From NCBI GenBank assembly GCA_025060105.1, contig JANXCS010000004.1:151414-215413 (forward strand): 64,000 bases of DNA. Reading direction: 5' to 3'. The DNA is from Pseudothermotoga sp. Its GTDB lineage: Bacteria > Thermotogota > Thermotogae > Thermotogales > DSM-5069. Made by a program: the position numbers and the translations under genes. Below the pieces are notes generated by a model, which was given only the letters and a program-made list of their open reading frames with translations, was not told the origin of the DNA and did no database searches. Each line of letters starts with the position of its first letter. The first letter of the stretch is position 1. Shown here in pieces: positions 27,538 to 36,825 of the stretch.

Positions 27538-28812
27538 TCATTTGATATACCAGTTTGTAGTATAACTGTTGTTCTCCACTGTGCCAACAACTACTAAAAC
27601 CGATTGAGAGGCTATCCCGAGCAATTTTTCAACGATGGGAGCAAGGTCCACGAAGACGAACAGAGAATGCTTCGCAGGATCAAAAATTTTCAAAGCTTTT
27701 TCTAGAGAAAACCTCTCTTTGCTCTGCTGATCGCTGAACACTCTAACATACTTGCCATCACTCTTCACGGTGAAATTATCAATTTTCAGAGTGTCTGCTA
27801 CGATCTCGCCTCGACCGAGAGTTTTGGCTATCTCTTGTATCGAAATTTTTGATTCGATCACCGCATAGAAAGACGGGTTAGTAGCTTTACCTTCCTTTTG
27901 AGTTTCGAAAAGGCTCTGTATGAACTGTGCCACGCCGATCGACACAGCCATTCTTCCTGTGGTTTTTTCAGAAAGGCCGAGGATCTTTTCAACCATGTTC
28001 CCCAGATCGTTCGAAATTCCAAAGGTTTGTGCGATCATACCGGAGAAAGTTGCAGGTATGGTGCCAAAAATTTGCTCGTAAGTACCTTTTAAGCTTGCGG
28101 CGCTCTGAACGTTCGAAAAGATGAAGATCTCTCCAGAGAGATTTGTATCTCTGTGTAGCGCATACGAAGACGCTGGTTTTGCGTCTGCCAAAACTTTGAC
28201 TGCGGCATCATTCTTTGCCCTCAATCTTTGAAAACCGGTCAGCTTATCTTGCTCGACTTTCACCACAAAAACGGATTCGAACTCAGCCCCACTCAAATTG
28301 AGTTTTGGAGCGTAGCCAACAGCCCATACTGAATTATCCTCAAACCATTTGAGCACTTCGTTCGGTACACTGCCACCACCACTTAAGCATAGATCTATAA
28401 ATTCACGCTTGTTCGAGATGAACACATAACCTTTTTGAGCTTTTGAGACCATCTCACTGCCCAGTAGATCACCAACAGCTTTGGCCAACTTTTCTGCTTC
28501 TTTCGCGGGACCTGCGGCTAAGAGAAAGTTTTCTCCTTTCTGGACAAGCAGAATTTGGTTTGAGAGTAGTTCGTTGAACTGTTCAATTTTTGTGCCGTAC
28601 TTCACAAGCTGACTGGCCACAACACCTTGGATCATGTTTTCAAGACCGAGTCCGTTGATGAGTGTGTCGAACAGAGGTATTTTCTTCATTTGATCATAGT
28701 ACTTGGCGTTGTTTCTACTCAAAAGTATTGAGTCGTAACCTGCAGGAATGAACTCACTGATGCCGAACAAAATCGTACTTGTCAGCATCAATAGCACGAT
28801 CAAGTTTCTCAT
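27538..28812 (-). CDS. Exported protein of unknown function upstream of ppdK
   Basis: A 424-residue protein with a signal peptide (MRNLIVLLMLTSTILFGISE) and no other membrane segment. The mature part alternates short strands and helices, and the C-terminus is strand-rich (ASQSVLVVVGTVENNSYTTNWYIK). It contains repeated patterns like FIPAGYDSILLS and FVFVDLAPIVEKLLG, which faintly recall DUF3352-type periplasmic proteins. I do not recognise a catalytic motif. GGGAGG precedes ATG 28812. It probably shares a transcript with ppdK, an odd partner for an exported protein. Confidence 0.7.
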   Translation of the reverse strand: MRNLIVLLMLTSTILFGISEFIPAGYDSILLSRNNAKYYDQMKKIPLFDTLINGLGLENMIQGVVASQLVKYGTKIEQFNELLSNQILLVQKGENFLLAAGPAKEAEKLAKAVGDLLGSEMVSKAQKGYVFISNKREFIDLCLSGGGSVPNEVLKWFEDNSVWAVGYAPKLNLSGAEFESVFVVKVEQDKLTGFQRLRAKNDAAVKVLADAKPASSYALHRDTNLSGEIFIFSNVQSAASLKGTYEQIFGTIPATFSGMIAQTFGISNDLGNMVEKILGLSEKTTGRMAVSIGVAQFIQSLFETQKEGKATNPSFYAVIESKISIQEIAKTLGRGEIVADTLKIDNFTVKSDGKYVRVFSDQQSKERFSLEKALKIFDPAKHSLFVFVDLAPIVEKLLGIASQSVLVVVGTVENNSYTTNWYIK

Positions 28813-28994
28813 CGGGATACCTCCCTACAAGATTTTTCACTCAATAATACCATAAAATCAGCCAATATCAGGCTCTAGATTTCCAAAAATTTGAAAATAT
28901 GGCGAGAATTTTTCTCTGGCTTCATCTAGTTCCTGTTTCCACCGTATTTCTTATAACTTCATTCAACGTTTTCATCGAAAAATTCTAGACCCAC

Positions 28995-29024
28995 TTGAAA
29001 TGACTCGCCCCAAAGTGCTATTAT
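28995..29024 (+). promoter_or_regulatory. Predicted promoter of the HU gene
   Basis: TTGAAA (28995-29000) and TATTAT (29019-29024) with an 18-base spacer, about 55 bases before the HU start. The rest of the 28813-29080 gap shows no other feature I can support. Confidence 0.55.
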
Positions 29025-29080
29025 ACAAGCAAGAGGGAGATATGATCTCCCGAAATCGCTGTAAGGAGGGGGGTTGAAGG

Positions 29081-29353
29081 ATGAACAAGAAGGAACTCGT
29101 CGACAAGGTCGCGAAGAAAGCCGGACTCAAGAAGAAAGATGTCAAGAAGATTGTCGACACGATGCTCGAGTCCATCACTGAAGCTCTGGCCAAGGGTGAG
29201 AAGGTCCAACTCGTTGGCTTTGGAAGCTTCGAGGTCCGCAAAGCTGCACAGAGGAAGGGTGTGAACCCACAGACGAAGAAACCAATCACGATACCCGCAA
29301 GGAAAGTACCAAAATTCAGACCCGGCAAAGTCTTGAAGGAAAAAGTTAAGTGA
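29081..29353 (+). CDS. hup: HU-type DNA-binding protein
   Basis: A 90-residue HU protein of full length. It shows the N-terminal dimerisation helices (MNKKELVDKVAKKAGLKKKD), the GFGSFEVRKAAQRKG core and the DNA-binding arm (NPQTKKPITIPARKVPKFRPGK) with the intercalating Pro of IPA. It bends and packages DNA. A very strong AAGGAGGGGGG lies upstream of the ATG and a terminator follows directly, so it is a single-gene unit likely to be highly expressed. Confidence 0.97.
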   Translation: MNKKELVDKVAKKAGLKKKDVKKIVDTMLESITEALAKGEKVQLVGFGSFEVRKAAQRKGVNPQTKKPITIPARKVPKFRPGKVLKEKVK

Positions 29354-29357
29354 GTTT

Positions 29358-29379
29358 AAGGGGGCCACCTAGCCCCCTT
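29358..29379. terminator. Terminator between HU and mnmE
   Basis: An 8-bp stem (AAGGGGGC / GCCCCCTT) with a 6-base loop, followed on plus by TTCTCATTTT. It lies between two convergent genes and may act in both directions. Confidence 0.8.
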
Positions 29380-29380
29380 C

Positions 29381-30733
29381 TCATTTTCCAACACAGAAAT
29401 CTTTGAATATACGTTCGATCAGATCACTCGTGTATTCTTTCCCCAGCAAATTATCGAGTGCTTTGAGACATTCTCTCAATCTTTCTGCTACGATATCCAA
29501 CTTTTCGAGATTCATTTCTTCGATCGCCGATTCGAGGTTTGTTTGACATGACAATAGAAGTTCGTACTGGCGTGCTGTGGTGATATAGCCTTCACTGTTT
29601 TCAAAAAGATCTTGAACTTGTTTTACTATCTCTTCTTCGAGTTGCTCCACACCCTCTCTCTTAAGGGCAGAGATCACTAGAACGTGAGCGTTCGTTCCAA
29701 GCGCTTCTCTTAGGCTTTCGATATCTATCTTTTCAACCACATCGACCTTGTTCACCACAACCAAGTATCTTTTTTGCTTTATGAGTTGTAGTATCCTCAA
29801 ATCGTCCTCATCCAAGGGGGAACTCGCATCGAGAACAAAAAGAATCAAATCCCCCTGAGTTGCCGCGTTTATAGCCCTTTCTACACCTATTTTTTCAACC
29901 CTATCGTGTGTGTCCCTTATGCCCGCAGTATCGAGCAATGTGAACGTGATACCCTTGATAGTTACACTGGCCTCTATGATGTCACGGGTTGTACCCGGTA
30001 CCTCCGTCACGATCGCTCTTTCCTCATTGAGTAAGGCATTGAGTAAGGTCGATTTACCAACGTTAGGTTTACCTACTATGACTATCTTCAAACCTTTCGA
30101 GATAGCCAATCTGCTATCCGCATTCTTCAAAGCTTCATCCACTTTGCCGGTAAGCTCTAAAAGCATCGTCTTCATCTGCGTTGGTTCGGTCAAAACTTCA
30201 TCAGGATAATCGAACTCAACCTCTATCTGGGCAAGCACACCTAGAAGATCTTCTCGTAACTGTTCAACCAGCTTGGCCAATCTGCCCGAAAGATTCGCCG
30301 CTGCCATTTTAACTGCTGTTTTCGATGTTGCTTCTATAATTTGTTTTATAGACTCAGCCTTGGTCAGGTCCATCTTGCCATTCAAAAAAGCTCTCTTGGT
30401 GAACTCACCAGCTTCCGCAAGTCTCGCGCCAGTTTGCAAAAATCTTTCTAAAACCATTTGGGTCACGATGGGTCCACCGTGACACATCACTTCCACCATG
30501 TCTTCACCCGTGTAAGAGTTGGGAGATTTGTAAAAGACGACCACAACTTCGTCCAGTACCTGGCCGTTTTCGTCCAAGACAAAATTATGGTAAACTCTTC
30601 GTGGTTCAATGGTGCTTGGTACACTGCTGAGGGTTTGGAGACAAATCTTCCAAGAATCCGGGCCGCTCAAACGAATCACCGATATTGCACCGATACCTCT
30701 GGGACTCGATATGGCAGCTATTGTATCTGACAA
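29381..30733 (-). CDS. mnmE: tRNA modification GTPase MnmE
   Basis: A 450-residue MnmE (TrmE). With MnmG it builds the cmnm5 group on U34 of certain tRNAs. Visible are the N-terminal folate-binding domain (DTIAAISSPRGIGAISVIRLSG), G-domain motifs GKPNVGKSTLLNALL, DTAGIRD and NKVD, and the C-terminal FCVGK with the family Cys. The start is moved to TTG 30733, eight bases after GGGAG; this gives the standard MnmE N-terminus and removes the overlap with the upstream yqeY-like gene, whose stop is four bases away. Confidence 0.93.
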   Translation of the reverse strand: MSDTIAAISSPRGIGAISVIRLSGPDSWKICLQTLSSVPSTIEPRRVYHNFVLDENGQVLDEVVVVFYKSPNSYTGEDMVEVMCHGGPIVTQMVLERFLQTGARLAEAGEFTKRAFLNGKMDLTKAESIKQIIEATSKTAVKMAAANLSGRLAKLVEQLREDLLGVLAQIEVEFDYPDEVLTEPTQMKTMLLELTGKVDEALKNADSRLAISKGLKIVIVGKPNVGKSTLLNALLNEERAIVTEVPGTTRDIIEASVTIKGITFTLLDTAGIRDTHDRVEKIGVERAINAATQGDLILFVLDASSPLDEDDLRILQLIKQKRYLVVVNKVDVVEKIDIESLREALGTNAHVLVISALKREGVEQLEEEIVKQVQDLFENSEGYITTARQYELLLSCQTNLESAIEEMNLEKLDIVAERLRECLKALDNLLGKEYTSDLIERIFKDFCVGK

Positions 30734-30737
30734 TCTC

Positions 30738-31187
30738 TCAACTCCCAGCGAGAAGTTCGGAAACGATCTTGTTGACGAGTTTACCGTCGGCTCTTCCTTT
30801 GACATGTGGCATGATGGCTTTCATAGCTGTTCCGATGTCTTTTGGTCCGGCCAGTTTCAATTCTGAGATGATCTTCTTGGCAAGCTCTCTTATTTCCTCC
30901 TCACTCATTTGCTTAGGCATGTAGGACTGTATAATTTGAATTTCCTCTTTCTCTGCTTGAGCTAAGTCTTGTCTTCCGCCTTTTTCGTACATTTCTATAG
31001 CTTCCTGCCTTCTTTTTATCTCTTTCAGCATGATCTGAAGTATTTCTTCGTCCGTGGCTGGTCCGATCTTTTCAACTTCAAAATTTTTGATTGCCGCTAA
31101 AATCATTCTCAAAGTCCTCACTTTCGCTTCCTCTTTGTTTTTCATGGCATCTTTTAGATCTTGACTCAACCTTGCTTTCAATTCCAC
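30738..31187 (-). CDS. GatB/YqeY domain protein
   Basis: A 149-residue helical protein of the YqeY family, related to the tail domain of GatB (LKARLSQDLKDAMKNKEEAKVR at the N-terminus; GKADG-like GRADGKLVNKIV at the C-terminus). The family may bind tRNA; its role as a free protein is not well established. The start is moved to GTG 31187 because GGAGGTGA (31201-31194) lies six bases upstream of it. It sits between the HD-GYP gene and mnmE in one run. Confidence 0.85.
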   Translation of the reverse strand: MELKARLSQDLKDAMKNKEEAKVRTLRMILAAIKNFEVEKIGPATDEEILQIMLKEIKRRQEAIEMYEKGGRQDLAQAEKEEIQIIQSYMPKQMSEEEIRELAKKIISELKLAGPKDIGTAMKAIMPHVKGRADGKLVNKIVSELLAGS

Positions 31188-31205
31188 AGTGCTCACCTCC
31201 AAATT

Positions 31206-32258
31206 TCATTCGATCACTGAAGCCACCTTGAGATCTCTCACCTCGGTCAGATCGATGATCTCACCGTACTCCGTTTGAACAATCGGTCTTAAAGGATTGT
31301 TTCTATTCACACCAACCACGATGGACTTGTGTCCATTGCTGAGCATAACTGTAGTACCTATAGGATAAAGTCCCAGTATGGAGATCATGGTCTGTACCAC
31401 CTTGGGATCCAGTTTTCCCAGGGAAGCCAATTTCACAAGTTCTGATATGGCTTTGTACGGCGTCCAAGATGGCTTGTAAGATCTACTCGAAACGAGTGCA
31501 TCGTAGATATCAACGACGCTCACGATACGTGCAAACAAACTTATCTGCTGATCTCTCAATCCAGCTAAATAACCAGATCCATCGATCTTCTCATGATGAT
31601 CTCTAACGCTGCTCAAAACATTTTCATCGTTCAAACCAGATTTTCTGCAAATTCTCTCACCGAACATCACATGTTTTTTCATGATTTCGAACTCTTCGGG
31701 TGTCAACCGCCTTGGCGCTAAGAGTATTTCTCGTGGGACCAAAACTTTGCCCACATCGTGGATCATGGAAGAGAAAGCAAGATGAGAGAGTGACTCCAGT
31801 TTTAAACCCATTTCCAATCCGATCAGGGTTGAAATCATACTCACGTGTACTTCGTGGGTGTACGTGTACTCCTCGTCAGTTTGCTGAACGAGAAAGACGA
31901 GTGACAACTTGTCACCATAGCTTTTTAAAACGTCACTCAAGATAGTCTGTGAAGCCCTCCAAACTTGTTCACTATCTATTTTGAATTTTTCAACGGCGGA
32001 AATGAATACCCGTTTAATCTCCTCTTTGGCCGTTTCGATCTTCTGCGGATCAACTACCGGAGGTAAAAACTCGTTCACCTTGACCCAGATTCGATCGATG
32101 CCGTTGAGTTTGAGAATCTCGATCTTGTCCGGTGTGATATTGTTTCCAGCGTCGATCAAGATCCGTCCATCTGGGCCCTTGATAGTTTCCAGGGAAACTT
32201 CTACTCCCGTGAGCGCTTCCACACTCTTCAAAATGATCTGTGAGGCTTCAATCTTCAA
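31206..32258 (-). CDS. HD-GYP domain protein (putative cyclic-di-GMP phosphodiesterase)
   Basis: A 350-residue protein. The N-terminal 110 residues are unassigned (a DUF3391-like region is possible). The HD-GYP domain has FSSMIHDVGKVLVP near residue 165 and HHEKIDGSGYLAG near 220. In the second motif the Pro of HHExxDGxGYP is Leu. Most metal ligands are kept, so hydrolysis of c-di-GMP or a related signal is plausible but not certain. It overlaps the M16 peptidase gene by 11 bases. Confidence 0.8.
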   Translation of the reverse strand: MKIEASQIILKSVEALTGVEVSLETIKGPDGRILIDAGNNITPDKIEILKLNGIDRIWVKVNEFLPPVVDPQKIETAKEEIKRVFISAVEKFKIDSEQVWRASQTILSDVLKSYGDKLSLVFLVQQTDEEYTYTHEVHVSMISTLIGLEMGLKLESLSHLAFSSMIHDVGKVLVPREILLAPRRLTPEEFEIMKKHVMFGERICRKSGLNDENVLSSVRDHHEKIDGSGYLAGLRDQQISLFARIVSVVDIYDALVSSRSYKPSWTPYKAISELVKLASLGKLDPKVVQTMISILGLYPIGTTVMLSNGHKSIVVGVNRNNPLRPIVQTEYGEIIDLTEVRDLKVASVIE

Positions 32259-33483
32259 TCGCCCTCACCACACCACTTTCGGTGCCGGCCGGCACTACAC
32301 CTACCCAGTGCCACGGTCTTTCACAAATCTGCCTCCAAAGAGTCCTCACACGCTTTAGAGTAACTGCTTCGATCCTCTTCAACATCTCGTCCACGGTCAA
32401 TGGTTCACCTTTCGCCATCAAAAGTTCTAGTACATATCCAAATATGCTCGAGACACTCTCGGTCATCATCTTGAGTTTGCCCATTAGGCGCTGTTTTCCG
32501 TACTCGAACAGATCCTCGGTTATGTCTTGCTTCGCTATTTTTTTCAATTCTTCAACATACTTCTCCAATTTGTTCAAGCTCGTGCAAGCGTACACACCGA
32601 AGATACCTTTGTCCTTCCAGACGGTGTTCAAGACATCCACATCGTAAACGAGTCCAAGTTGCTCTCTTATCCGCATGAACAAAAGTGAACTCATACCGCT
32701 ACCAAGCAAAGTGCTCAATACCATGAATGCAGGATAATCTTCACTGGATACGCCACAATCGAGACGCGTCCCACTTATCAGATGTACCTGCGTCAGGTCT
32801 TTTTTACCCTCACAAACAGTTCTTTCTGGCTTGAAAAGAACATCAATCTTCGGAGGATCGATACCTCTGTTGTTTGCCTCAAGAACTTTCTTCAACTTTT
32901 CTAGAACGCTTTTGGTCACTTTGCCGGCAGCAACTACGTCTACATTTCCATAGTACGACGAATGAAAGGCTAGGACCTTTTCTCTGTTGAGTCTTTCGAC
33001 TGTCTCTTTGTAGCCACTCACCGGCCGCGAGTACGGTTCCTCAAGATAAGTCTCAGCGAATAGATCCTGCACTCTACTTTCGTGATCTTCGTTGTAAGTT
33101 TTTATTTCTTCAATTATAACAGATTTTTCAAGCTCTATCGATCTCTCTTCCAGAAGGGGGTTGAAAACTATCTCCGAGAGAATTTCGATGGCTTTCTCAT
33201 GATGGTCGTGAGGTACTTTCGCGAAGTAAACGGTGAAATCCTTCGTCGTGAAAGCGTTTAGACCCCCTCCAACGATCTCAAGATTGAATTTCAATGTGAA
33301 TTCATCAAACTTTTTGGTACCTTTGAACGCAGCGTGCTCAATGAGATGGGCTAAGCCAGCCTCATTTGGCTCCTCATTGGCAGAGCCAACTGGTACGATG
33401 AACGCGAGCGACAGTGTTTTGACTGAAGAAATGGGCACGTAGTAAATGTGCCCATTTGAAGCCTTTGTGATTTCAATTTTCAT
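32248..33483 (-). CDS. M16 family zinc peptidase
   Basis: A 411-residue peptidase with the inverted zinc motif HLIEH (HxxEH) near residue 46 and the downstream Glu region, and the second M16 half-domain (RTLWRQICERP end). There is no signal peptide, so it is cytoplasmic. Next to pnp, as in many Gram-positive and Thermotogales genomes, it belongs to the processing-peptidase-like (YmxG) group. Its start lies 16 bases after the pnp stop. Confidence 0.87.
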   Translation of the reverse strand: MKIEITKASNGHIYYVPISSVKTLSLAFIVPVGSANEEPNEAGLAHLIEHAAFKGTKKFDEFTLKFNLEIVGGGLNAFTTKDFTVYFAKVPHDHHEKAIEILSEIVFNPLLEERSIELEKSVIIEEIKTYNEDHESRVQDLFAETYLEEPYSRPVSGYKETVERLNREKVLAFHSSYYGNVDVVAAGKVTKSVLEKLKKVLEANNRGIDPPKIDVLFKPERTVCEGKKDLTQVHLISGTRLDCGVSSEDYPAFMVLSTLLGSGMSSLLFMRIREQLGLVYDVDVLNTVWKDKGIFGVYACTSLNKLEKYVEELKKIAKQDITEDLFEYGKQRLMGKLKMMTESVSSIFGYVLELLMAKGEPLTVDEMLKRIEAVTLKRVRTLWRQICERPWHWVGVVPAGTESGVVRAIED

Positions 33484-33499
33484 GACACGTGCCTCCGTT

Positions 33500-35674
33500 T
33501 CAATCTTCGTCCGATTTTGGCTTGTTTCTGGGGCGTACTGGGCCTTTTTCCTCCTTCATCAATCTTTCCCGGGTCGGCTTTCTTTCCCCTTCAGAATGGT
33601 CTGAAGATGGTATTTCTTCGAATTGGAGTCTGCCCAGATTGTCAATGTTACACACTTTAACTTTCAACGTGTCGCCGATCTTTAGAGTTTTAATGTTGCT
33701 TGCTATTTTGCTCTGATGCAGAAGTCCTATCTTGCCCGGACCGACTTCCAGAAAAACTCCGAAAGGTTCTATGCGAGTGATTTTACCTTCGAAGATGTCT
33801 CCAACTGCTATGTCTCTGACTATTTCGTTTATCTTGTTGATCGCTGAATCAACCTTCTGTTCGCTATTACCTATAACGCTCACACGACCAGTTTCGTCGT
33901 CCACGGATATTTGAACGTCGAATTCCTTTATGATGCCTTTTATTACACGCCCACCCGGTCCAATGATTTCTCCGACTCTCGTCGGGTCAACAACCGTCGT
34001 TTTTATGATGGGTGCATACACAGAAAGGCTAGATCTGGGCTTGTCGATGGTGTTGTACATCTTCTCGAGTACGAACAATCTTGCCTCTTTGGCTTGATTC
34101 AGAGCTCGATACAAGAGTTCCCTTGAAACACCCGAAACTTTGCAATCCATTTGGAAAGCGGTGATACCATCTTTTGTGCCGGCCACTTTGAAGTCCATAT
34201 CACCCCAATGATCTTCCGCACCCATTATGTCTGTCAACACCACTTCTGAATCAGGTTCAATGATCAAACCCATCGCAACACCAGCGACGTGTTTCTTCAC
34301 AGGTACACCAGCATCCATGAGTGCGAGCGAACCTGAGCACACTGTAGCCATCGATGATGAGCCGTTGGACTCGAGTATCTCCGAGACCACCCTTATCGTG
34401 TAAGGGAACTCATCTTCCGATGGTAAAACGAATTTCAAAGCACGTTCTGCGAGATGTCCATGACCTATTTCCCTCCTGCTTGGTCCCCTGAGTGGTTTCA
34501 CTTCCCCGGTGCAAAACGGTGGGAAATTGTAATGCAGCATGAACCTCTTGGTGCCTTCCTCCAGAATCGTGTCGATGATCTGCTCGTCCATCGGGGCACC
34601 CAGCGTTACGATACCCAAGCTTTGGGTTTCTCCCCTGGTGAACAGCGCGGAACCATGGACTCTCGGTAACAAACCAATTTCACAACTTATCGGTCTGATA
34701 TCCTTAGGACCTCTCAGATCTAGCCTGATGCCTTCCTCAACGATGATTCTCCTCATTCTGTGCTTCATTTTTTCCTCGTACAGATCTTTAAGTTGAATGA
34801 TGTATTGATTCAGCAACTCTTCAGCATATTTTTCCTTGAGACGATTAACGATCGATTCGTAGTATTCACCGATTGCTTGAGCCCTTGCTTTTTTGCCTTG
34901 TGTGAGTAATCTCTTACGGAGCTCTGCTTCATCGATCAATGAGAGGAAATCCTTCTCGATTTCCTCGGGTAACTTTTTCTCCTCGATTTGAACTTTGGAT
35001 ACGTTGAATTCACTGATGATGTCCTGCTCGAATTCAACGATCTTCTTGATCGCATCATGAGCCTTGAACAAAACCTCTATCATCTGCTCTTCACTGACTT
35101 CTTTCGCCTCACCCTCAACCATCGTTATGGCATCCGCTGTTCCAGCGACCACGATATCGATCAAGCTTCTTTCAATTTGTTCATCCGTTGGAAAGAAAAT
35201 CACTTCTCCATCGATGAGTCCAACCCTCACGGCAGCGACCACGCCGTTGAAGGGTATATCTGATACGTTGAGCGCCAAGGATGCAGCCATCACACCAACC
35301 ACGTCTGGGGGATTGACTGGATCAGCTGAAATGACGGTGACTATCACTTGAACTTCATTTCTAAGATGCTTCGGAAACAGAGGCCTTATAGGTCTATCGA
35401 TGGTGCGGGCTGAAAGTATGGCAGCTTCGCTCGGTTTACCCTCACGTTTAATGAACCCTCCTGGTATCTTTCCAGCCGCGTAAAACCGTTCTTGAAATTC
35501 TACAGTTAGCGGCACGAAATCGACACCCTCGGTCACTTGATCAGACATGACCGCAGTTGCTAGAACGGTCGTGTCACCAATTCTCGCCAAAATGGCTCCG
35601 TTGGCTTGTTTCGCCAACCTTCCATGCTCAACATAAAACTCTTTCCCCAAAATGGTTCGATGCCAGTATTTCAA
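33500..35674 (-). CDS. pnp: Polyribonucleotide nucleotidyltransferase
   Basis: A 724-residue PNPase with two RNase PH-like cores ([40 protein letters not shown]), a KH domain ([15 protein letters not shown]) and an S1 domain ([20 protein letters not shown]). It degrades RNA 3' to 5' using phosphate. The C-terminal tail is charged ([20 protein letters not shown]). The start is moved to TTG 35674, behind GAGGTGA with five bases between; the longer GTG start overlaps that site. It follows rpsO, the common rpsO-pnp pair. Confidence 0.95.
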   Translation of the reverse strand: MKYWHRTILGKEFYVEHGRLAKQANGAILARIGDTTVLATAVMSDQVTEGVDFVPLTVEFQERFYAAGKIPGGFIKREGKPSEAAILSARTIDRPIRPLFPKHLRNEVQVIVTVISADPVNPPDVVGVMAASLALNVSDIPFNGVVAAVRVGLIDGEVIFFPTDEQIERSLIDIVVAGTADAITMVEGEAKEVSEEQMIEVLFKAHDAIKKIVEFEQDIISEFNVSKVQIEEKKLPEEIEKDFLSLIDEAELRKRLLTQGKKARAQAIGEYYESIVNRLKEKYAEELLNQYIIQLKDLYEEKMKHRMRRIIVEEGIRLDLRGPKDIRPISCEIGLLPRVHGSALFTRGETQSLGIVTLGAPMDEQIIDTILEEGTKRFMLHYNFPPFCTGEVKPLRGPSRREIGHGHLAERALKFVLPSEDEFPYTIRVVSEILESNGSSSMATVCSGSLALMDAGVPVKKHVAGVAMGLIIEPDSEVVLTDIMGAEDHWGDMDFKVAGTKDGITAFQMDCKVSGVSRELLYRALNQAKEARLFVLEKMYNTIDKPRSSLSVYAPIIKTTVVDPTRVGEIIGPGGRVIKGIIKEFDVQISVDDETGRVSVIGNSEQKVDSAINKINEIVRDIAVGDIFEGKITRIEPFGVFLEVGPGKIGLLHQSKIASNIKTLKIGDTLKVKVCNIDNLGRLQFEEIPSSDHSEGERKPTRERLMKEEKGPVRPRNKPKSDED

Positions 35675-35704
35675 AACTATCACCTCTCCATCAAGAAACT
35701 AAAA

Positions 35705-35720
35705 GCGGGCCAGCGCCCGC
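35705..35720 (-). terminator. Terminator or processing hairpin between rpsO and pnp
   Basis: GCGGGC-CAGC-GCCCGC, a 6-bp GC stem, followed on the minus strand by TTTTAGTTTC. It lies 20 bases after the rpsO stop. As in other bacteria it may be partly read through so that pnp is co-expressed. Confidence 0.75.
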
Positions 35721-35740
35721 CCTCTCCTTCGTTTTCCTCT

Positions 35741-36004
35741 TCATTTCCTCAAATTCAACTTTTCAATCAAGCTTCTGTAGGACTCGGGATTCACTCTCTT
35801 GAGGTATCTCAGCATCTTTCGCCTTCTTCCGACCATCTTCATTAAGCCTCGTCTGGAATGAAAATCCTTTGGATGCAATTTCAAATGCTCAGTGAGATGG
35901 TTGATGCGAGCCGTCAGAAGTGCGATCTGTACCTCCACTGAACCTGTGTCCTTCTCGTTGATTCTGAATTGTTCAATGATCTGTTGCTTCTGCTCTTTGT
36001 CCAT
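35741..36004 (-). CDS. rpsO: 30S ribosomal protein S15
   Basis: An 87-residue S15 of standard length with [43 protein letters not shown] and LRYLKR. It binds the central domain of 16S rRNA. The start is ATG 36004 with GGAGGTG five bases upstream. It lies about 70 bases downstream of tRNA-Gly on the same strand, and the leader between them may carry an S15 autoregulation site, although I could not fold one with confidence. Confidence 0.96.
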   Translation of the reverse strand: MDKEQKQQIIEQFRINEKDTGSVEVQIALLTARINHLTEHLKLHPKDFHSRRGLMKMVGRRRKMLRYLKRVNPESYRSLIEKLNLRK

Positions 36005-36072
36005 GCATACACCTCCACCTCTTACAGCCTTCAACCCAGAAGGGGAATTTCACCCTCATCCGAGTTGAGGTC

Positions 36073-36147
36073 TGGAGCGGGCGACGGGGGTCGAACCCGC
36101 GACCCTCAGCTTGGGAAGCTGATGCTCTACCACTGAGCTACGCCCGC
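36073..36147 (-). tRNA. tRNA-Gly (anticodon CCC)
   Basis: A complete 75-base cloverleaf read on the minus strand. It has acceptor stem GCGGGCG/CGCCCGC, D-loop GTAGCTCAGTGGTAGAG, anticodon loop TTCCCAA giving CCC, T-loop GGTTCGACCC, discriminator T and an encoded CCA end. It lies upstream of rpsO and is preceded by its own promoter. Confidence 0.96.
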
Positions 36148-36160
36148 TCGCCAAAAAATA

Positions 36161-36188
36161 ATTATACCACATTCGAGTGGTTCATCAA
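36161..36188 (-). promoter_or_regulatory. Promoter of tRNA-Gly (and possibly rpsO-pnp)
   Basis: Minus-strand TTGATG (36188-36183) and a perfect TATAAT (36166-36161) with a 16-base spacer, 13 bases before the mature tRNA 5' end. Confidence 0.7.
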
Positions 36189-36204
36189 CACTGATGACGG
36201 AAAC

Positions 36205-36453
36205 TCAGCTCGTGGAAAACTTTTCTTTCAACAGTTCCAAAACACGCTTGGCGTTGTTTTCCTGCAACAAGATTCTGAAAAATTCATATGCCTGCAGATC
36301 GATTTCCCCAGTTTTGTTCAAAAAATAAACTTTCAACCTGGTTTTGAAAAGCTCTTTTTCCACCTCTGCCATGGAAGCAATACTTTTCACCACTTCGATC
36401 AATCGTTCATCGTGCAAACAAGCTTCTGCGATCTGCAGGAGCACATCGTCCAT
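36205..36453 (-). CDS. Small hypothetical protein
   Basis: An 82-residue, mostly helical protein (MDDVLLQIAEACLHDERL at the start, AKRVLELLKEKFSTS at the end) with no recognised motif. It begins four bases after the SpoVS stop with only a weak ribosome binding site, so translation is probably coupled to spoVS. The composition is like its neighbours. Confidence 0.6.
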   Translation of the reverse strand: MDDVLLQIAEACLHDERLIEVVKSIASMAEVEKELFKTRLKVYFLNKTGEIDLQAYEFFRILLQENNAKRVLELLKEKFSTS

Positions 36454-36456
36454 TCA

Positions 36457-36729
36457 TCAAGCTTGCTTAGCCGTCACAAAAACCTTGAAAGATATGCCAG
36501 TGCGCGTTTCGTTCTCGATCTTGGCTTCCATGAAACCGGGTACCATGTAAAGATCTTTGCCGTTCTCGTTTAGGAATCTGCGAGCAACGGCTATTGCCTT
36601 GACAGCTTGGTTAACAGCCCCCGCACCTATCGCTTGGATTTCGACTCTGTCCGATTTCGACAGAGCACCTGCGATGGCTCCAGCCACCTTGTTCGGATTC
36701 GAACTCGAACTGACTTTCAAAATCTCCAT
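36457..36729 (-). CDS. spoVS: Stage V sporulation protein S-like (SpoVS)
   Basis: A 90-residue SpoVS protein with the conserved core (LKVSSSSNPNKVAGAIAGAL; IQAIGAGAVNQAVKAIAVAR; MVPGFMEAKIENETRTGISF). SpoVS has an Alba-like fold and may bind nucleic acid. In non-sporulating bacteria such as Thermotogales its role is unknown; in Bacillus it affects septum and coat formation. AGGAGG precedes the ATG. Confidence 0.93.
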   Translation of the reverse strand: MEILKVSSSSNPNKVAGAIAGALSKSDRVEIQAIGAGAVNQAVKAIAVARRFLNENGKDLYMVPGFMEAKIENETRTGISFKVFVTAKQA

Positions 36730-36765
36730 TCGACCAATCCTCCTTGATCTGTAAAAATATCTCGT

Positions 36766-36789
36766 GCACAGTTTCTAAGGGTACTGTGC
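36766..36789 (-). other. Hairpin in the spoVS leader
   Basis: A 7-bp perfect inverted repeat, GCACAGT and ACTGTGC, around a 10-base loop, in the predicted 5' untranslated region about 37 bases before the spoVS start. There is no T-run after it on the transcribed strand, so it is not an ordinary terminator. Confidence 0.5.
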
Positions 36790-36797
36790 TACGAGTG

Positions 36798-36825
36798 ATT
36801 TTACCATACATTCAAGTTATTTCAA
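36798..36825 (-). promoter_or_regulatory. Predicted spoVS promoter inside the galT 3' end
   Basis: Minus-strand TTGAAA (36825-36820) and TAAAAT (36803-36798) with a 16-base spacer. The -35 box overlaps the last codons of galT. Confidence 0.5.

Noticed and set aside
36013..36072. S15 autoregulatory RNA structure ahead of rpsO
   Set aside because: The leader has short complementary stretches, but I could not build a convincing three-way junction or pseudoknot by eye.
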